From positions 21,930-85,929 of the forward strand of contig NZ_QREG01000023.1 of NCBI RefSeq assembly GCF_003386095.1: a stretch of 64,000 nucleotides of DNA, written 5' to 3'. Below the pieces are notes generated by a model. It saw nothing but the letters and a program-made list of their open reading frames with translations, had not been told where the DNA came from and made no database searches. The position numbers were made by a program, and so were the translations under genes. The DNA is from Marinoscillum furvescens DSM 4134. Its GTDB lineage: Bacteria; Bacteroidota; Bacteroidia; Cytophagales; Cyclobacteriaceae. Below are positions 1 to 9,449 of the stretch, piece by piece. Numbering within the stretch: the stretch's first letter is position 1; each line of letters begins with the position of its first letter.

Positions 1-1
1 C

Positions 2-919
2 TTGCAAAATGGCGAGTTAAATGACGCTGTAGATTTTTACACTAAAGCCCTTACTATAGACCCTAAATTTGCGCGAGCGTACAACAATCGGGGCGTGGCA
101 TATATTGAGGACGATCACCCCTATGAGGCCATTCAGGATTACAATCAAGCGATAGCTCTTGATGAAGACTATTATGATGCTATTTTTAACCGTGCTTTCG
201 CATACGAGCAAATAGGCAAGTACGATGATGCCCTTGCAGACCTCAATCAGGTAAAACAGCAATACCCAGATTCAGCTTATGTGTATTTTTATCAGGGATT
301 ATTAGAAACGCACATGCGCTCCTATGATGCTGCCAAAGAGAGCTTTAAAATGGCGATTGGAATGAACCCATCCAATGAGGAAGCTAAAGTAAACCTGGCC
401 ACACTTTATTACTTTCAGGATAGCTTGTCGATGGCTATGGATCAGCTTAAGGAAATAGTGAAAAACAATCCCACACAGAGTAGTGCGCTCAATACGCTAA
501 GTCAGGTATATCTGGCTGCAGGGGATTACCAAAATGCTTTGATTACAATCAATCAGGCTTTGAAAATAGAGCCATCAGAGCCTTACTTCCTCAACAATCG
601 CGGACAAGTCTATTTGGAAATGCAATCCTATGATTTGGCTTTAAAAGATATCAACAGAAGTATATTGCTGGACCCTAAGAACTCCTGGGCATACCGTAAC
701 AAGGGGCTGTATTTCCTGGCGCAGAAGCAATATGATGATGCCATTCGGCTATTTGAGAAAGCGCTTGCTGGGAATGAGTTTTTGGATGAAATATACGTGC
801 CGTTTGGCCAGGCCATGCTCATGAGTGGTAAACCAGACATGGCCTGCGAACTTTGGCAGCAAGGTGTGAAAAATCATGAAAAATCAGCTCAATCCTTATT
901 AGAACAACACTGCAATTAA
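2..919 (+). CDS. TPR-repeat protein, 5' end outside window
   Basis: The frame is open at the left edge, so the N-terminus and any signal peptide are missing; the first codon is only the window boundary. The 305 visible codons are almost entirely tetratricopeptide repeats, about eight or nine units of 34 residues, with recurring pieces such as AYNNRGVAYIE and YFLNNRGQVYLE. TPR solenoids are protein-binding scaffolds, and no catalytic domain is visible here. The stop overlaps the stop of the convergent gene at 916 by three bases. The partner is unknown. The family call is safe and the role is not. Confidence 0.85.
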   Translation: MQNGELNDAVDFYTKALTIDPKFARAYNNRGVAYIEDDHPYEAIQDYNQAIALDEDYYDAIFNRAFAYEQIGKYDDALADLNQVKQQYPDSAYVYFYQGLLETHMRSYDAAKESFKMAIGMNPSNEEAKVNLATLYYFQDSLSMAMDQLKEIVKNNPTQSSALNTLSQVYLAAGDYQNALITINQALKIEPSEPYFLNNRGQVYLEMQSYDLALKDINRSILLDPKNSWAYRNKGLYFLAQKQYDDAIRLFEKALAGNEFLDEIYVPFGQAMLMSGKPDMACELWQQGVKNHEKSAQSLLEQHCN

Positions 920-1629
920 TCCTCAGTATCCTCCGTGATAAAAATGAGTTTGTATAGTGATGCCACGTGACAAAACAACACTCCTGGCACTACAAATAAG
1001 GGCAAGAGAATATAAGGGAAATAGAAAACTGCCAGGTTAGGCACATCGAACTGAACCGGGTTATAAAAATAAGGTGTAGCCATGATCGCACGTACTACGA
1101 TGTTTATTAAAAGCCCAAGAGCCAGGAGGTTCCATATAATAGCAGCTATTCTGCTTTTACTTTTCATGCCTACCAAAAACAATCCGGCAAACGGAGCAGA
1201 AATGCCTGAAAGGATATCATAATTTACTCCTTCGAAAGTCATTACTTCCGATACAACACCGTTGATAAACAACCACCAAAGGACTATTTCCACTGGTACT
1301 CTGATGATATGTATATAGGTAAGAGTAGTGATGGGCATCTCTGCTATAAATCGCCTGACACCTGATAAACTCATCAACAAAATAAGGAGAGCAAGCAGTA
1401 TGGCCAGTCCCACCATCAACCGGGGAGGCCAGGCATGATAGTCCTGAAAAAAACCCTGAATGCTAAGCAGTGACACTACGAAAACCCAAATAGCACATAA
1501 AGTGGTAAAAAAAATGGGAACATTGCTTCCTCGGCCACCGGCATGCTGTATAGCAAAATAGATAAATCCAAAAGTAGCCACCACGCATGCCAGGAACGTG
1601 AGGCTAACACAAGAAGGTATATTTTCCAT
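916..1629 (-). CDS. multi-pass inner-membrane protein, unknown function
   Basis: A 237-residue, strongly hydrophobic protein with about seven predicted membrane spans (roughly residues 8-27, 36-58, 69-91, 103-125, 135-152, 160-183 and 200-225) and an acidic C-terminus (ITEDTED). I recognise no family motif and see no conserved charged residue inside the helices that would suggest a transporter mechanism. It is a single gene converging on the TPR gene. Codon use and composition look native. Confidence 0.7.
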   Translation of the reverse strand: MENIPSCVSLTFLACVVATFGFIYFAIQHAGGRGSNVPIFFTTLCAIWVFVVSLLSIQGFFQDYHAWPPRLMVGLAILLALLILLMSLSGVRRFIAEMPITTLTYIHIIRVPVEIVLWWLFINGVVSEVMTFEGVNYDILSGISAPFAGLFLVGMKSKSRIAAIIWNLLALGLLINIVVRAIMATPYFYNPVQFDVPNLAVFYFPYILLPLFVVPGVLFCHVASLYKLIFITEDTED

Positions 1630-1749
1630 TGGTTAGATTAGACTGATTCTCAATATAAAGAATTCTGAAACGAAAATTAAGCCCATTCTGGTGGATGCGT
1701 GCACTTTTCTTTGCGAAGTTGCATTTCAGTATAAATTAATAGTTTTACG

Positions 1750-2382
1750 ATGATGGAGGAGCTTATTCCAAAACTCAAAGCAAGGTTGAAGTCAGGATTG
1801 CCAGGAGACGTTGCTCATCAAAAGATGACGCCCAGGTTAATCAATGGTAACCGGGTACGGATGAAAAATTCGCAGACCCCACGAAAAGGAGCTGTATTGG
1901 TCTTGCTCTATCAAGATGCAGATCGTTGGCATTTTCCACTTATACAGCGTCCGAGCTACGAAGGAGTCCATAGCGGGCAAATGGCACTACCCGGAGGACG
2001 GATGGAGCCCGAAGATCAAAACCTGATAGATACCGCCCTGCGGGAGACCCACGAAGAAATAGGGGTGCCTGCAGCGAATGTAGAAGTACTGGGGCAATTA
2101 TCTGAGTTTATGGTGACAGCCAGCAACCACCTGGTGCTTCCAGTAGTAGGGTATTCGCCTCATAAGCCCTCGTTTACACCTGACCCTAGAGAAGTGGCCG
2201 AAGTAATACGAGCTCCTCTGGATCAACTGCTCAATAAAGACCATCTGAAGGAAAAGGAAATAGAAGCTAGTGGTGGTTTTAGGCTGCATTCTCCATACTT
2301 CGAACTAAATGATAAGGTGGTGTGGGGAGCTACTGCTATGATGTTGAGCGAATTTGTACATATCTTAGAGGATTTGACATAA
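1750..2382 (+). CDS. Nudix hydrolase, CoA pyrophosphatase type (NudL-like)
   Basis: A 210-residue Nudix hydrolase. The box spans about residues 82-106, with G82-G83, E86, D89, R98-E99 and E102-E103, the metal-binding glutamates. It is preceded by LIQRPSYEGVHSGQMALPGG. The HxGQxxxPGG stretch directly before the box is typical of the CoA diphosphatase branch (NudL/YeaB), which cleaves CoA to 4'-phosphopantetheine and 3',5'-ADP. The substrate is inferred from that signature only. The start at 1750 is followed by a second ATG three bases later. The DUF819 gene begins 12 bases downstream, so the two are probably co-transcribed. Confidence 0.85.
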   Translation: MMEELIPKLKARLKSGLPGDVAHQKMTPRLINGNRVRMKNSQTPRKGAVLVLLYQDADRWHFPLIQRPSYEGVHSGQMALPGGRMEPEDQNLIDTALRETHEEIGVPAANVEVLGQLSEFMVTASNHLVLPVVGYSPHKPSFTPDPREVAEVIRAPLDQLLNKDHLKEKEIEASGGFRLHSPYFELNDKVVWGATAMMLSEFVHILEDLT

Positions 2383-2394
2383 TAAACAACTTTT

Positions 2395-3639
2395 ATGAAC
2401 ACCCCATTGCTAACCAATGATGCCGTGATATTTGGTATCATCATGCTCATACTTGGTTTTGTATTTACTACCTCTTCCAGCGATCACCCCATTTGGAAGC
2501 GCTTTTATTCGGTAGTTCCTGCATTGCTGATGTGCTATTTTTTGCCTTCACTGCTTGGGACCTTCGGCATCATTGACCCACAGGAATCCAACCTGTATTT
2601 TGTGGCTAGCAGATACATGCTTCCTGCTAGCTTAGTTTTGCTGACAATAAGCGTAGACCTTAAAGAAATTCTTAAGCTAGGACCAAAGGCACTCATCATG
2701 TTTATTACAGCTACGTTGGGGATCGTTTTTGGTGGGCCATTAGCTATTTTACTTTTTTCGGCTATAGCCCCAGATGTGGTAAGTGCACCACCACCCAATG
2801 AAGTGTGGAGAGGGATGACGGCCATTGCAGGGTCCTGGATAGGGGGAGGCGCCAACCAGGCAGCCATGAAGGAAGTATTTGAAGTAAATGACGTGTTGTT
2901 CTCCAAAATGGTTGCTGTAGACATCATTGTGGGCAACACCTGGCTGGGTATACTCCTGGCAGGTATTGGGTACTCTAAGGTGATCGATCGAAAGCTAAAA
3001 GCAGATGCTTCGGCCATAGAGCATTTAAAGGAAAAGATGGAGGCTTTTCAGGCCAGCATTACTAAAACCCCTTCGCTAACTGATTTGATGAAAATATTGG
3101 CAGTGGGTTTTATCTGTACAGCTGCGGCTCATTATGGCAGTGATCTAATAGCTCCAGCTATTGCTGCAAATTACCCTTACCTGGAGCAGTACAGCCTCAC
3201 GTCCGGTTTTTTCTGGATTGTGGTCATTGCCACCACACTGGGCGTAGGGCTTTCGTTTACCAAAGCCAAAAACCTGGAAGGTGCAGGTGCCTCCAAAATT
3301 GGAAGTGTTTTTATTTACATTCTTGTAGCAACCATCGGTATGCACATGGATGTTATGGCTGTTTTTGATGACCCTGCCTTATTTGCAGTGGGGGCAGTAT
3401 GGATGCTCATTCATGTCACGTTACTTATACTGGTTGCCAAACTTATCCGTGCTCCTTATTTCTTTGTAGCAGTGGGCAGTACAGCCAATGTGGGAGGTGC
3501 GGCATCAGCACCTGTAGTGGCGGCCGCTTTTCACCCTTCGCTGGCGCCAGTAGGTGTACTCCTGGCCGTGTTGGGATACGTACTGGGTACGTATGGAGCA
3601 TACCTATGTGGTATACTGATGGGGGTAGCTGCACCATGA
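2395..3639 (+). CDS. DUF819 family integral membrane protein
   Basis: A 414-residue polytopic membrane protein with about ten hydrophobic segments and the family's glycine-rich motif GSWIGGGANQAA near residues 149-160. A second similar stretch, GSTANVGGAASAPVVAAA, lies near the C-terminus, suggesting two inverted halves as in secondary transporters. The family (YjcL-like) resembles transporters but has no established substrate to my knowledge. Its stop overlaps the next start (ATGA at 3636-3639), so the esterase is translationally coupled. Confidence 0.85.
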   Translation: MNTPLLTNDAVIFGIIMLILGFVFTTSSSDHPIWKRFYSVVPALLMCYFLPSLLGTFGIIDPQESNLYFVASRYMLPASLVLLTISVDLKEILKLGPKALIMFITATLGIVFGGPLAILLFSAIAPDVVSAPPPNEVWRGMTAIAGSWIGGGANQAAMKEVFEVNDVLFSKMVAVDIIVGNTWLGILLAGIGYSKVIDRKLKADASAIEHLKEKMEAFQASITKTPSLTDLMKILAVGFICTAAAHYGSDLIAPAIAANYPYLEQYSLTSGFFWIVVIATTLGVGLSFTKAKNLEGAGASKIGSVFIYILVATIGMHMDVMAVFDDPALFAVGAVWMLIHVTLLILVAKLIRAPYFFVAVGSTANVGGAASAPVVAAAFHPSLAPVGVLLAVLGYVLGTYGAYLCGILMGVAAP

Positions 3640-4274
3640 GTCGTGAACATCACCTTCAGGTTAGCATAAAGGCTTCATTTTCAACATTAAATGAGCTCAC
3701 AGACCAAACAAAAAGGATCTGGTTGGTATTCCATGGCTATGGCCAGTTATCCCGGTATTTCGTTCAAAAATTTAAAGGATTAGACCCAGTTGAAAATTTC
3801 ATCATTGCTCCTCAGGGGTTGTCAAAATTCTACCTTGAAGGATTCTCAGGCAGAGTAGGAGCTACCTGGATGACACGTGAGGATCGTCTCACTGAAATTG
3901 TCAATCAACAGGCCTATGTAGATCAGGTACTATCTTCTATTGATATAGACTGGGCTTCTGTTCAGCTAAATTATTTTGGTTTTTCGCAGGGAGTAGCCAC
4001 GATGGTTCGATACGCCGCATATGCACAAATTCCATTCGCTCAAATGGTTGTATGGGCTGGGACTTTTCCGCCAGAGCCAATGTCAGATGCTTTTGCATTT
4101 CTTTCAGGACAGGAGTCCATTTCATATTTTAGTGGAAAGGATGATCCATTTTACAAACCAGAAATGGAGGAACAGCAACGTGAGACTATTTATAAAGCCA
4201 GTGGAATAACTCCAAAAGTTGTGTTTTTCGAAGGCAAACATGAAGTGAAATCTGAGCTGGTGAGTCAACTTTAG
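3636..4274 (+). CDS. alpha/beta-hydrolase, phospholipase/carboxylesterase family
   Basis: A 212-residue small serine esterase. The start is the ATG of the ATGA overlap with the DUF819 gene; the frame is open further upstream, but only inside that gene. Visible elements are the oxyanion-side motif FHGYGQ (32-37), the nucleophile elbow G115-F-S117-Q-G119, an acidic residue at D169 or D170 (SGKDDPF) and H202 (GKHEV), a complete Ser-Asp-His triad. There is no signal peptide, so it is probably cytoplasmic. The family acts on acyl esters and lysophospholipids; the exact substrate is unknown. Confidence 0.82.
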   Translation: MSREHHLQVSIKASFSTLNELTDQTKRIWLVFHGYGQLSRYFVQKFKGLDPVENFIIAPQGLSKFYLEGFSGRVGATWMTREDRLTEIVNQQAYVDQVLSSIDIDWASVQLNYFGFSQGVATMVRYAAYAQIPFAQMVVWAGTFPPEPMSDAFAFLSGQESISYFSGKDDPFYKPEMEEQQRETIYKASGITPKVVFFEGKHEVKSELVSQL

Positions 4275-4407
4275 GGTTGTTCATGACTGAACATTCCATG
4301 TGCTAAATCGGACAATAGTAAAGTAGGCTTACGCTGAAGTGGGTCTAAATCAGAGAGTTGCTGTTTTGGTATTTTCTTTGAGTATTAAGCCGGATAAACC
4401 TAATCTT

Positions 4408-5070
4408 ATGATCAAACTAACCGAAGTAGATAAGTATATCGAGTCAAAATACCAACGTGTATTTATACTCAAAGGAATAAATCTTGAAATCAATGAGGGC
4501 AAGTTTGTGAGCATCATGGGGCCGAGTGGTTCGGGTAAATCTACACTACTCAATATCATCGGCATGCTAGACAAACCCTCACAGGGGGCATATTATTTTT
4601 TGGATCAGCCGGTCCATACCTTTCGCGAACGCCAAACAGCCAAAATGCATAAAGAGCAAATTGGGTTTATCTTCCAGGCATATCACCTGATCGATGAGTT
4701 GAATGTGTACGAAAACATCGAAACGCCATTGATCTACCGAGGAATCAAACGCAAGGAACGCCAAAGTATGGTGGCTGAGATGTTGGACCGGTTCAATATG
4801 GTTGCAAAGCGGGATTTATTCCCGGAGCAGCTTTCTGGTGGCCAACAACAGCTTGTAGGCATAGCGCGCGCTATCGTAGGCAAGCCAAACTTACTATTGG
4901 CCGATGAACCTACAGGGAATTTGCATTCATCCCAGGGCGAAGAAGTCATGGAATTGTTGCGTGAATTAAACAAAGAGGGAATGACCGTAGTTCAGGTAAC
5001 ACATAATGAGAAATTTGCTGAGTATGGTTCACGTATCGTTCAGTTGGACGATGGGGCCATTCGGCAATAG
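4408..5070 (+). CDS. ABC transporter ATP-binding protein (MacB/LolD type)
   Basis: A 220-residue ATPase subunit. I chose the ATG at 4408 (MIKLTEVDKY) over an upstream GTG at 4339, because family members begin with this beta strand. Walker A is G38-PSGSGK44-ST, the Q-loop is FIFQAYHLI, the signature is LSGGQQQ, Walker B is LLLADEPTGN and the switch histidine is in VTHNEK. The signature is normally followed by R-V-A-I-A-R; here it reads L-V-G-I-A-R. No permease is adjacent. The nearest FtsX/MacB permease lies about 22 kb away at 26838, and pairing the two is speculative. Confidence 0.9.
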   Translation: MIKLTEVDKYIESKYQRVFILKGINLEINEGKFVSIMGPSGSGKSTLLNIIGMLDKPSQGAYYFLDQPVHTFRERQTAKMHKEQIGFIFQAYHLIDELNVYENIETPLIYRGIKRKERQSMVAEMLDRFNMVAKRDLFPEQLSGGQQQLVGIARAIVGKPNLLLADEPTGNLHSSQGEEVMELLRELNKEGMTVVQVTHNEKFAEYGSRIVQLDDGAIRQ

Positions 5071-5088
5071 TAGCCATCACCAATTTAT

Positions 5089-6324
5089 ATGAAAAGAGTG
5101 TTGTTGAGTGCCATTACCATTTTGCTACTAGGAGTAGCCGTGGCACAAGAGGAGGAGCGGAAGATTATAAAATTAGGAGCAGTATATTCTTCTTTGCCCT
5201 GGTTAAATGCCTCAGGTGGTGAAAAAGAAGGGTTTGTATATATGGACAACCTGGATTTTACAGCTAATTTAAACATCGACCGCATCTTTAAGTGGGAAAA
5301 CGATTTGATCGTATTTGCTTATCTACTGAGCAACCATGGCGGACAGGCATCAAGCTTGATGGGCGATTTTCAGGTGGCAAGCAACATCGAAGCACCCCGT
5401 TCAACTCGCTTGTTCGAGTTATGGGTTCAGGAAAACTTCTTTCACAATGACATCTCGGTGCTCGTAGGGTTGTACGATCTCAATTCTGAGTTTGATGTGC
5501 TACGGCCGGGCACGATTTTTATCAACAGCTCTTTTGGTATAGGTGCTGAGTATGCACAGTCAGGTTTAAATGGTCCGTCCATCTTTCCTATATCATCATT
5601 GGGCATGCGTATGAGTGCGCAAATGGGAGACAAGGTGGTTGTAAGGCTTGCTGTTCTTGATGGAGTCCCAGGTGATGCCGGTGACCCCACTACCAATCAT
5701 ATTCACCTGTCAAAAAAAGATGGCGCATTGCTGGCCGCAGAAACAAGTATCTATCCGGGTAGTACCGTGGTGATAAACCCAGAACATGTAGAGCGAGGCT
5801 ATGTGACGAGAAGAAAAAAAGTAGGTCGGGAACATGAAATACCTACCAATGATAAAATCAATCTAGGAGGGTGGTACTATACGGCCAAATTTCCAGAGTT
5901 GAATAGCCCATATGTTTCGCATGGCAACTGGGGTGTTTATGCAGGTATGCAAAAGTATTTTCACTTTGGAAGAGAGGGTCGCTACCTGGCGCTCTTTGGT
6001 AGGTATGGAGTAGCCAATGCCCTCTACAATCAGCTGCAGTCTGCACTGTCAGGAGGCGTGGTTTTTGCGGATCTGATCAAAGGCAAAACAGACTATCTTG
6101 GCTTTGGTTTTTCCACAGGATACAATGGAGATCCTTACATGGAGGGTATGCAGTCACCACAAGAGCCATTACGATCTGAAACCGCTTTAGAATTCACATA
6201 TAGTGTTTCATTGGCCAACTGGTTTAGCTTACAGCCAGACGTGCAGTATGTGATTAATCCTGGCATGAGGCGCAGCCTGAGCAATAGCCTTGGTGTGGGG
6301 CTATTGCTACAGGTTTCTATTTAG
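5089..6324 (+). CDS. OprB-like carbohydrate porin, outer membrane
   Basis: A 411-residue protein with a signal peptide (cleavage near VAVA-QEEE, residue 19). The body alternates aromatic and polar residues as expected of an outer-membrane beta-barrel and carries the OprB-like core GLYDLNSEFDVL ... NSSFGIGAEYAQSG. OprB-family porins pass mono- and oligosaccharides. It starts 18 bases after the ABC ATPase and may share its transcript. No terminator is visible after it. The sugar specificity cannot be read from the sequence. Confidence 0.8.
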   Translation: MKRVLLSAITILLLGVAVAQEEERKIIKLGAVYSSLPWLNASGGEKEGFVYMDNLDFTANLNIDRIFKWENDLIVFAYLLSNHGGQASSLMGDFQVASNIEAPRSTRLFELWVQENFFHNDISVLVGLYDLNSEFDVLRPGTIFINSSFGIGAEYAQSGLNGPSIFPISSLGMRMSAQMGDKVVVRLAVLDGVPGDAGDPTTNHIHLSKKDGALLAAETSIYPGSTVVINPEHVERGYVTRRKKVGREHEIPTNDKINLGGWYYTAKFPELNSPYVSHGNWGVYAGMQKYFHFGREGRYLALFGRYGVANALYNQLQSALSGGVVFADLIKGKTDYLGFGFSTGYNGDPYMEGMQSPQEPLRSETALEFTYSVSLANWFSLQPDVQYVINPGMRRSLSNSLGVGLLLQVSI

Positions 6325-6629
6325 TGAATAATAGGGCTGCGCTCTACGGGTTGGTTAGGGGTAAAAAGCAGGCGGTATGTTCTGGATGTTTGAGTCTTTT
6401 TGAATTCTCGCAATTAATTCCCAATGTCTCACATTTATCGACTTTGATTAATACTAGATATGGTTGAGAAAAGGGTTTGTAATGATCACTCTACGAATTA
6501 ACTGCATTTGCTCTGCCGCAAAAAACGAAAGTCTGCACCCTGATTTAAGTTGAGTTGCAATTTTCGCAAATCCTATTTAGACAATTTTGGGCATATTGCT
6601 ATTCTTGCCTTTATACCGAAGAGTGTGGA
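6325..6629. other. 305-bp intergenic gap between convergent genes
   Basis: The gap lies between the 3' ends of the porin (plus) and the HTH gene (minus). It is AT-rich with scattered short palindromes. I see no open frame, tRNA, clear rho-independent terminator or repeat in it. Confidence 0.6.
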
Positions 6630-7649
6630 TCACTTTTCGTAAATACCTACATGGCGCGGAGGTAAGAGTCTCACTTGAAACTGATCAATTTTGTCCTTCA
6701 TCTTGTTGAAAAATTGCAGGCGAGCTTTCTCAGAAGAGTGACTTAGCAAACTGGATTTTTGTAAGATGTTATCTATGTATGCTTCTATATTTTCACAGAA
6801 AGCTTCGTCTGTAGTAGTCAGTACATTCAGCATGTTATAGGTTTTCATCACCATCCGTTTGTTACCGAGAGAAAAGAAAACCGTATTGTCCCCGATTTCT
6901 ATTTCATTGTGGTAAAGCTCAAATTTTCCGAACTCAATGTGCTTTTTGTCGCTATGACATAGTTTGTGGCCGGCCTCTGCAGATTTGCTAAGCAAGTCGA
7001 GCATGTTTTTTAACTCAGACAACAGCGCCTCTAATTGCTCTCTACTTATTATTTGAGTATCAAAATAATACTCGATTTGCCTCAGGGTAATGTTCATGGT
7101 TTCGTCACTCCAGATTTCCAGTGAAGGGACATCTCGGTAGGTTTTCCAAATTTGTTCGCTAGTCTCCATTATCTCTGGAGCTACCGCACGCTCATCAAAT
7201 GGTTGTTGGAGGGTCTTGGGATCTTTGAGGATAGTTCTGAGCCAAAAATATGATTTAAACCTGCTCAGTAATGGAAATTGAAAGTAATGAAAAGGCGGAA
7301 TGTCTTTGGCCACATACACCATGCGATAGGAGGGTGCAGCCCCCACCAGACTGATGCTTTCGGCTACAGATTTCAGAAAATCACCATAGGTAAATGTTTC
7401 GTTTATTGTGCGTTTATGAAATAATACGGTGCTTTTGGAGGTTTGGAAAAACGTATCGAGAGACAGGTTGTAGTGAAGCGCAATTTTCCGTATTTCATTG
7501 AAGGTGAGTAAAGTGTCCCCGCGCAGGCGTCTGTAGGCACTGTCTCGGCTAATGTCTAATAACAAGCACAACTCGTCGGCCAGTGTAGAATGCGTATTGG
7601 CCTTTACCCATTCCAAAAAACGGACTTGTATTTCTCTATCGGTAGGCAT
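6630..7649 (-). CDS. helix-turn-helix regulator with large C-terminal sensor-like region
   Basis: A 339-residue protein. The ATG at 7649 (MPTDREIQVRF) is chosen because the upstream in-frame extension is intergenic in character. Residues 1-70 form an XRE/Cro-like HTH (TLADELCLLLDISRDSAYRRLRG ... FNEIRKIALHY). The remaining 270 residues are helical and carry no domain I can name; this architecture recurs among Cytophagales. It is expected to bind DNA and regulate transcription, with target and ligand unknown. It is a single gene, followed on its 5' side by the yhhQ gene on the same strand. Confidence 0.72.
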   Translation of the reverse strand: MPTDREIQVRFLEWVKANTHSTLADELCLLLDISRDSAYRRLRGDTLLTFNEIRKIALHYNLSLDTFFQTSKSTVLFHKRTINETFTYGDFLKSVAESISLVGAAPSYRMVYVAKDIPPFHYFQFPLLSRFKSYFWLRTILKDPKTLQQPFDERAVAPEIMETSEQIWKTYRDVPSLEIWSDETMNITLRQIEYYFDTQIISREQLEALLSELKNMLDLLSKSAEAGHKLCHSDKKHIEFGKFELYHNEIEIGDNTVFFSLGNKRMVMKTYNMLNVLTTTDEAFCENIEAYIDNILQKSSLLSHSSEKARLQFFNKMKDKIDQFQVRLLPPRHVGIYEK

Positions 7650-7722
7650 AGCTGGTAAGGTTCGAAAAATGAAAATACAATATTTTGCGCATTCAACAGG
7701 CAAAAGCTTGTATCAAATCGAT

Positions 7723-8517
7723 TTACCAAAATCCCTGGCTCGAAGCTGAAGCCTCTTGCTGCATTTCTTCCGATAGTTCTTTGCCCAGAAAACGGTCGAT
7801 CAGGTAGTGAGCAAGGTAGATGAGTGGAGTTAGCAGTATGGCTACCCCAAATTTATAGATATAGTTTATGGTGCCTACAGATAAAAGTTGGGGCATCGAC
7901 CATTTGCTGCCTTCAGGAGCGAGTAGGTAAAAGGCTATACCTAAAACCACGAAGCTGTCTATAAACTGTGAAATCAAGGTGGACCCTGTAGCCCGTAACC
8001 AAACAAACCTGGCACCAGTAATTTTTCTTAACTTTTGAAAAACGAAAACGTCTAATAATTGGCCAATAAGAAAAGCAACCAGGGAGCCAATAATGATACC
8101 CAGGCCTTGCTGGAAGATGGTTTTGAATGCATAGTTTATGTTGAAATTGGCCCCTTCCGGGCCTTCACTATTCACATCTAACCAAAACTGGGCTGGAGGC
8201 AATAGTGTGATAGTGTAGATGACCAAAAAGGCAAAACAAATGCAGCCAATGGTCAGAAAGCTAATGGTCTTAACGCCTTTTTTGCCAAAGTACTCATTGA
8301 TCACATCAGTGGTCACGAACACCACGGGCCAGATGACTACACCTGCTGTGAGGTTAAAATCCAATACAAAATCGCCAAAAAGTGGGATGTTGGCAGGAGC
8401 AAGCCCCAGGGTTTGCTCTGCTGAAAAGATTTTTACACCAATTATTTCAGCCAACAATGCATTGGTCAGAAATATGCCTGCCAGGATTAGGAAGAGTTGT
8501 TGTTTCTTAGATTTCAC
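7723..8517 (-). CDS. yhhQ: queuosine precursor transporter (VUT/YhhQ family)
   Basis: A 264-residue membrane protein with about six spans and the family hallmark DVINEYFGKKG around residues 71-81, plus ATGSTLISQFIDSFV near residue 180. YhhQ imports 7-cyano-7-deazaguanine (preQ0) or preQ1 for queuosine modification of GUN-anticodon tRNAs. The tRNA-Asp(GTC) genes elsewhere in this window encode a natural substrate of that pathway. Its start lies six bases from the stop of rnz, so it probably belongs to the rnz-STAS-purC transcript. Confidence 0.88.
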   Translation of the reverse strand: MKSKKQQLFLILAGIFLTNALLAEIIGVKIFSAEQTLGLAPANIPLFGDFVLDFNLTAGVVIWPVVFVTTDVINEYFGKKGVKTISFLTIGCICFAFLVIYTITLLPPAQFWLDVNSEGPEGANFNINYAFKTIFQQGLGIIIGSLVAFLIGQLLDVFVFQKLRKITGARFVWLRATGSTLISQFIDSFVVLGIAFYLLAPEGSKWSMPQLLSVGTINYIYKFGVAILLTPLIYLAHYLIDRFLGKELSEEMQQEASASSQGFW

Positions 8518-8522
8518 CTGGC

Positions 8523-9440
8523 CTAGTGATTTATTACAAATTTTTTACCTTCTTCAGCCAGGTAGGTTTCTGAAAAAACCGATCGTGCTTCACGAAGTAG
8601 CGGAGATAGGTCTTTATAACGTGTAGAAAAATGACCTAGTAATAGTCTTCTGACTTCAGCTTTTTCGGCCAGTTCTGCCGCTTGGCGGGCTGTGGTATGA
8701 TAAGTACTTGCCGCTCGCTCATGCATGTCGTGCATGAAGGTAGACTCGTGATATACCAGATCCACGCCCTTTATTGTTTCTGCCAATTCAGGTATAAGGC
8801 GAGTGTCTGAGCAATAAGCGTAGCTATAGGGAGGTTTTGGGTCGAAAGTGACTTCTTCATTTTTGAAAACGACATTTCCACTTTCATCTACCAAATCTTC
8901 ACCATTTCTAAGCTTGGCTGCTTCTACAGGCGTTAGCTTTCGCTTGATGGCGTTTTTATTGATTCCGCGCTTCTTAGCTTTTTCTTCAAAGAGAAACCCT
9001 GAGCAGGGGATGCGGTGATCAAGAGGTATAGTGGTAATGCGTAATTTGTCATTATCAAAAATCACCTCGGGTACATTGGGGGTCCACTCTTTAAACTTAA
9101 TGTCATAAGACAGTCTGGTCATAGAGTAGCGCAGCTGCAAGGTGATAATCTCTGCGAGACCTGGTGGTCCGTAGATACAAAGATCTGCCTTACGTCCATA
9201 CAGATGTAATGTGGAGATTAGCCCCATTAGGCCGTAGTAATGATCTCCGTGTAGGTGCGAAATCAATATTTCATTGATTCGCGACAGTTTGATCTTGTGC
9301 TTTTTGATGAGCAGCTGAGTGCCTTCCCCACAGTCGATTAGGAAATACTTGTCCTGCACACGCAGTAGCTGCGAGGTATGGTGACGATTGTGGGCGAAGG
9401 CTGCTGAATTGGAACCTAATATTTGAAGCTCTATTGCCAA
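8523..9440 (-). CDS. rnz: ribonuclease Z
   Basis: A 305-residue metallo-beta-lactamase-fold endonuclease that trims tRNA 3' trailers. The zinc motif is H62-L-H64-G-D66-H67; further ligands fit SDTR and LLGHFSTRY near the C-terminus, and the N-terminal LGSNSAAFA is typical. The tRNA genes in this window carry no encoded CCA (G73 is followed by CAA), the substrate class that RNase Z matures directly. It lies between the STAS gene (9 bases away) and yhhQ in one minus-strand cluster. Confidence 0.95.
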   Translation of the reverse strand: MAIELQILGSNSAAFAHNRHHTSQLLRVQDKYFLIDCGEGTQLLIKKHKIKLSRINEILISHLHGDHYYGLMGLISTLHLYGRKADLCIYGPPGLAEIITLQLRYSMTRLSYDIKFKEWTPNVPEVIFDNDKLRITTIPLDHRIPCSGFLFEEKAKKRGINKNAIKRKLTPVEAAKLRNGEDLVDESGNVVFKNEEVTFDPKPPYSYAYCSDTRLIPELAETIKGVDLVYHESTFMHDMHERAASTYHTTARQAAELAEKAEVRRLLLGHFSTRYKDLSPLLREARSVFSETYLAEEGKKFVINH

Positions 9441-9449
9441 AATCAGGTG

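Noticed and set aside
3399..3635. Upstream extension of the esterase frame
   Set aside because: It lies in another frame of the DUF819 gene; the ATGA overlap start at 3636 fits the fold.
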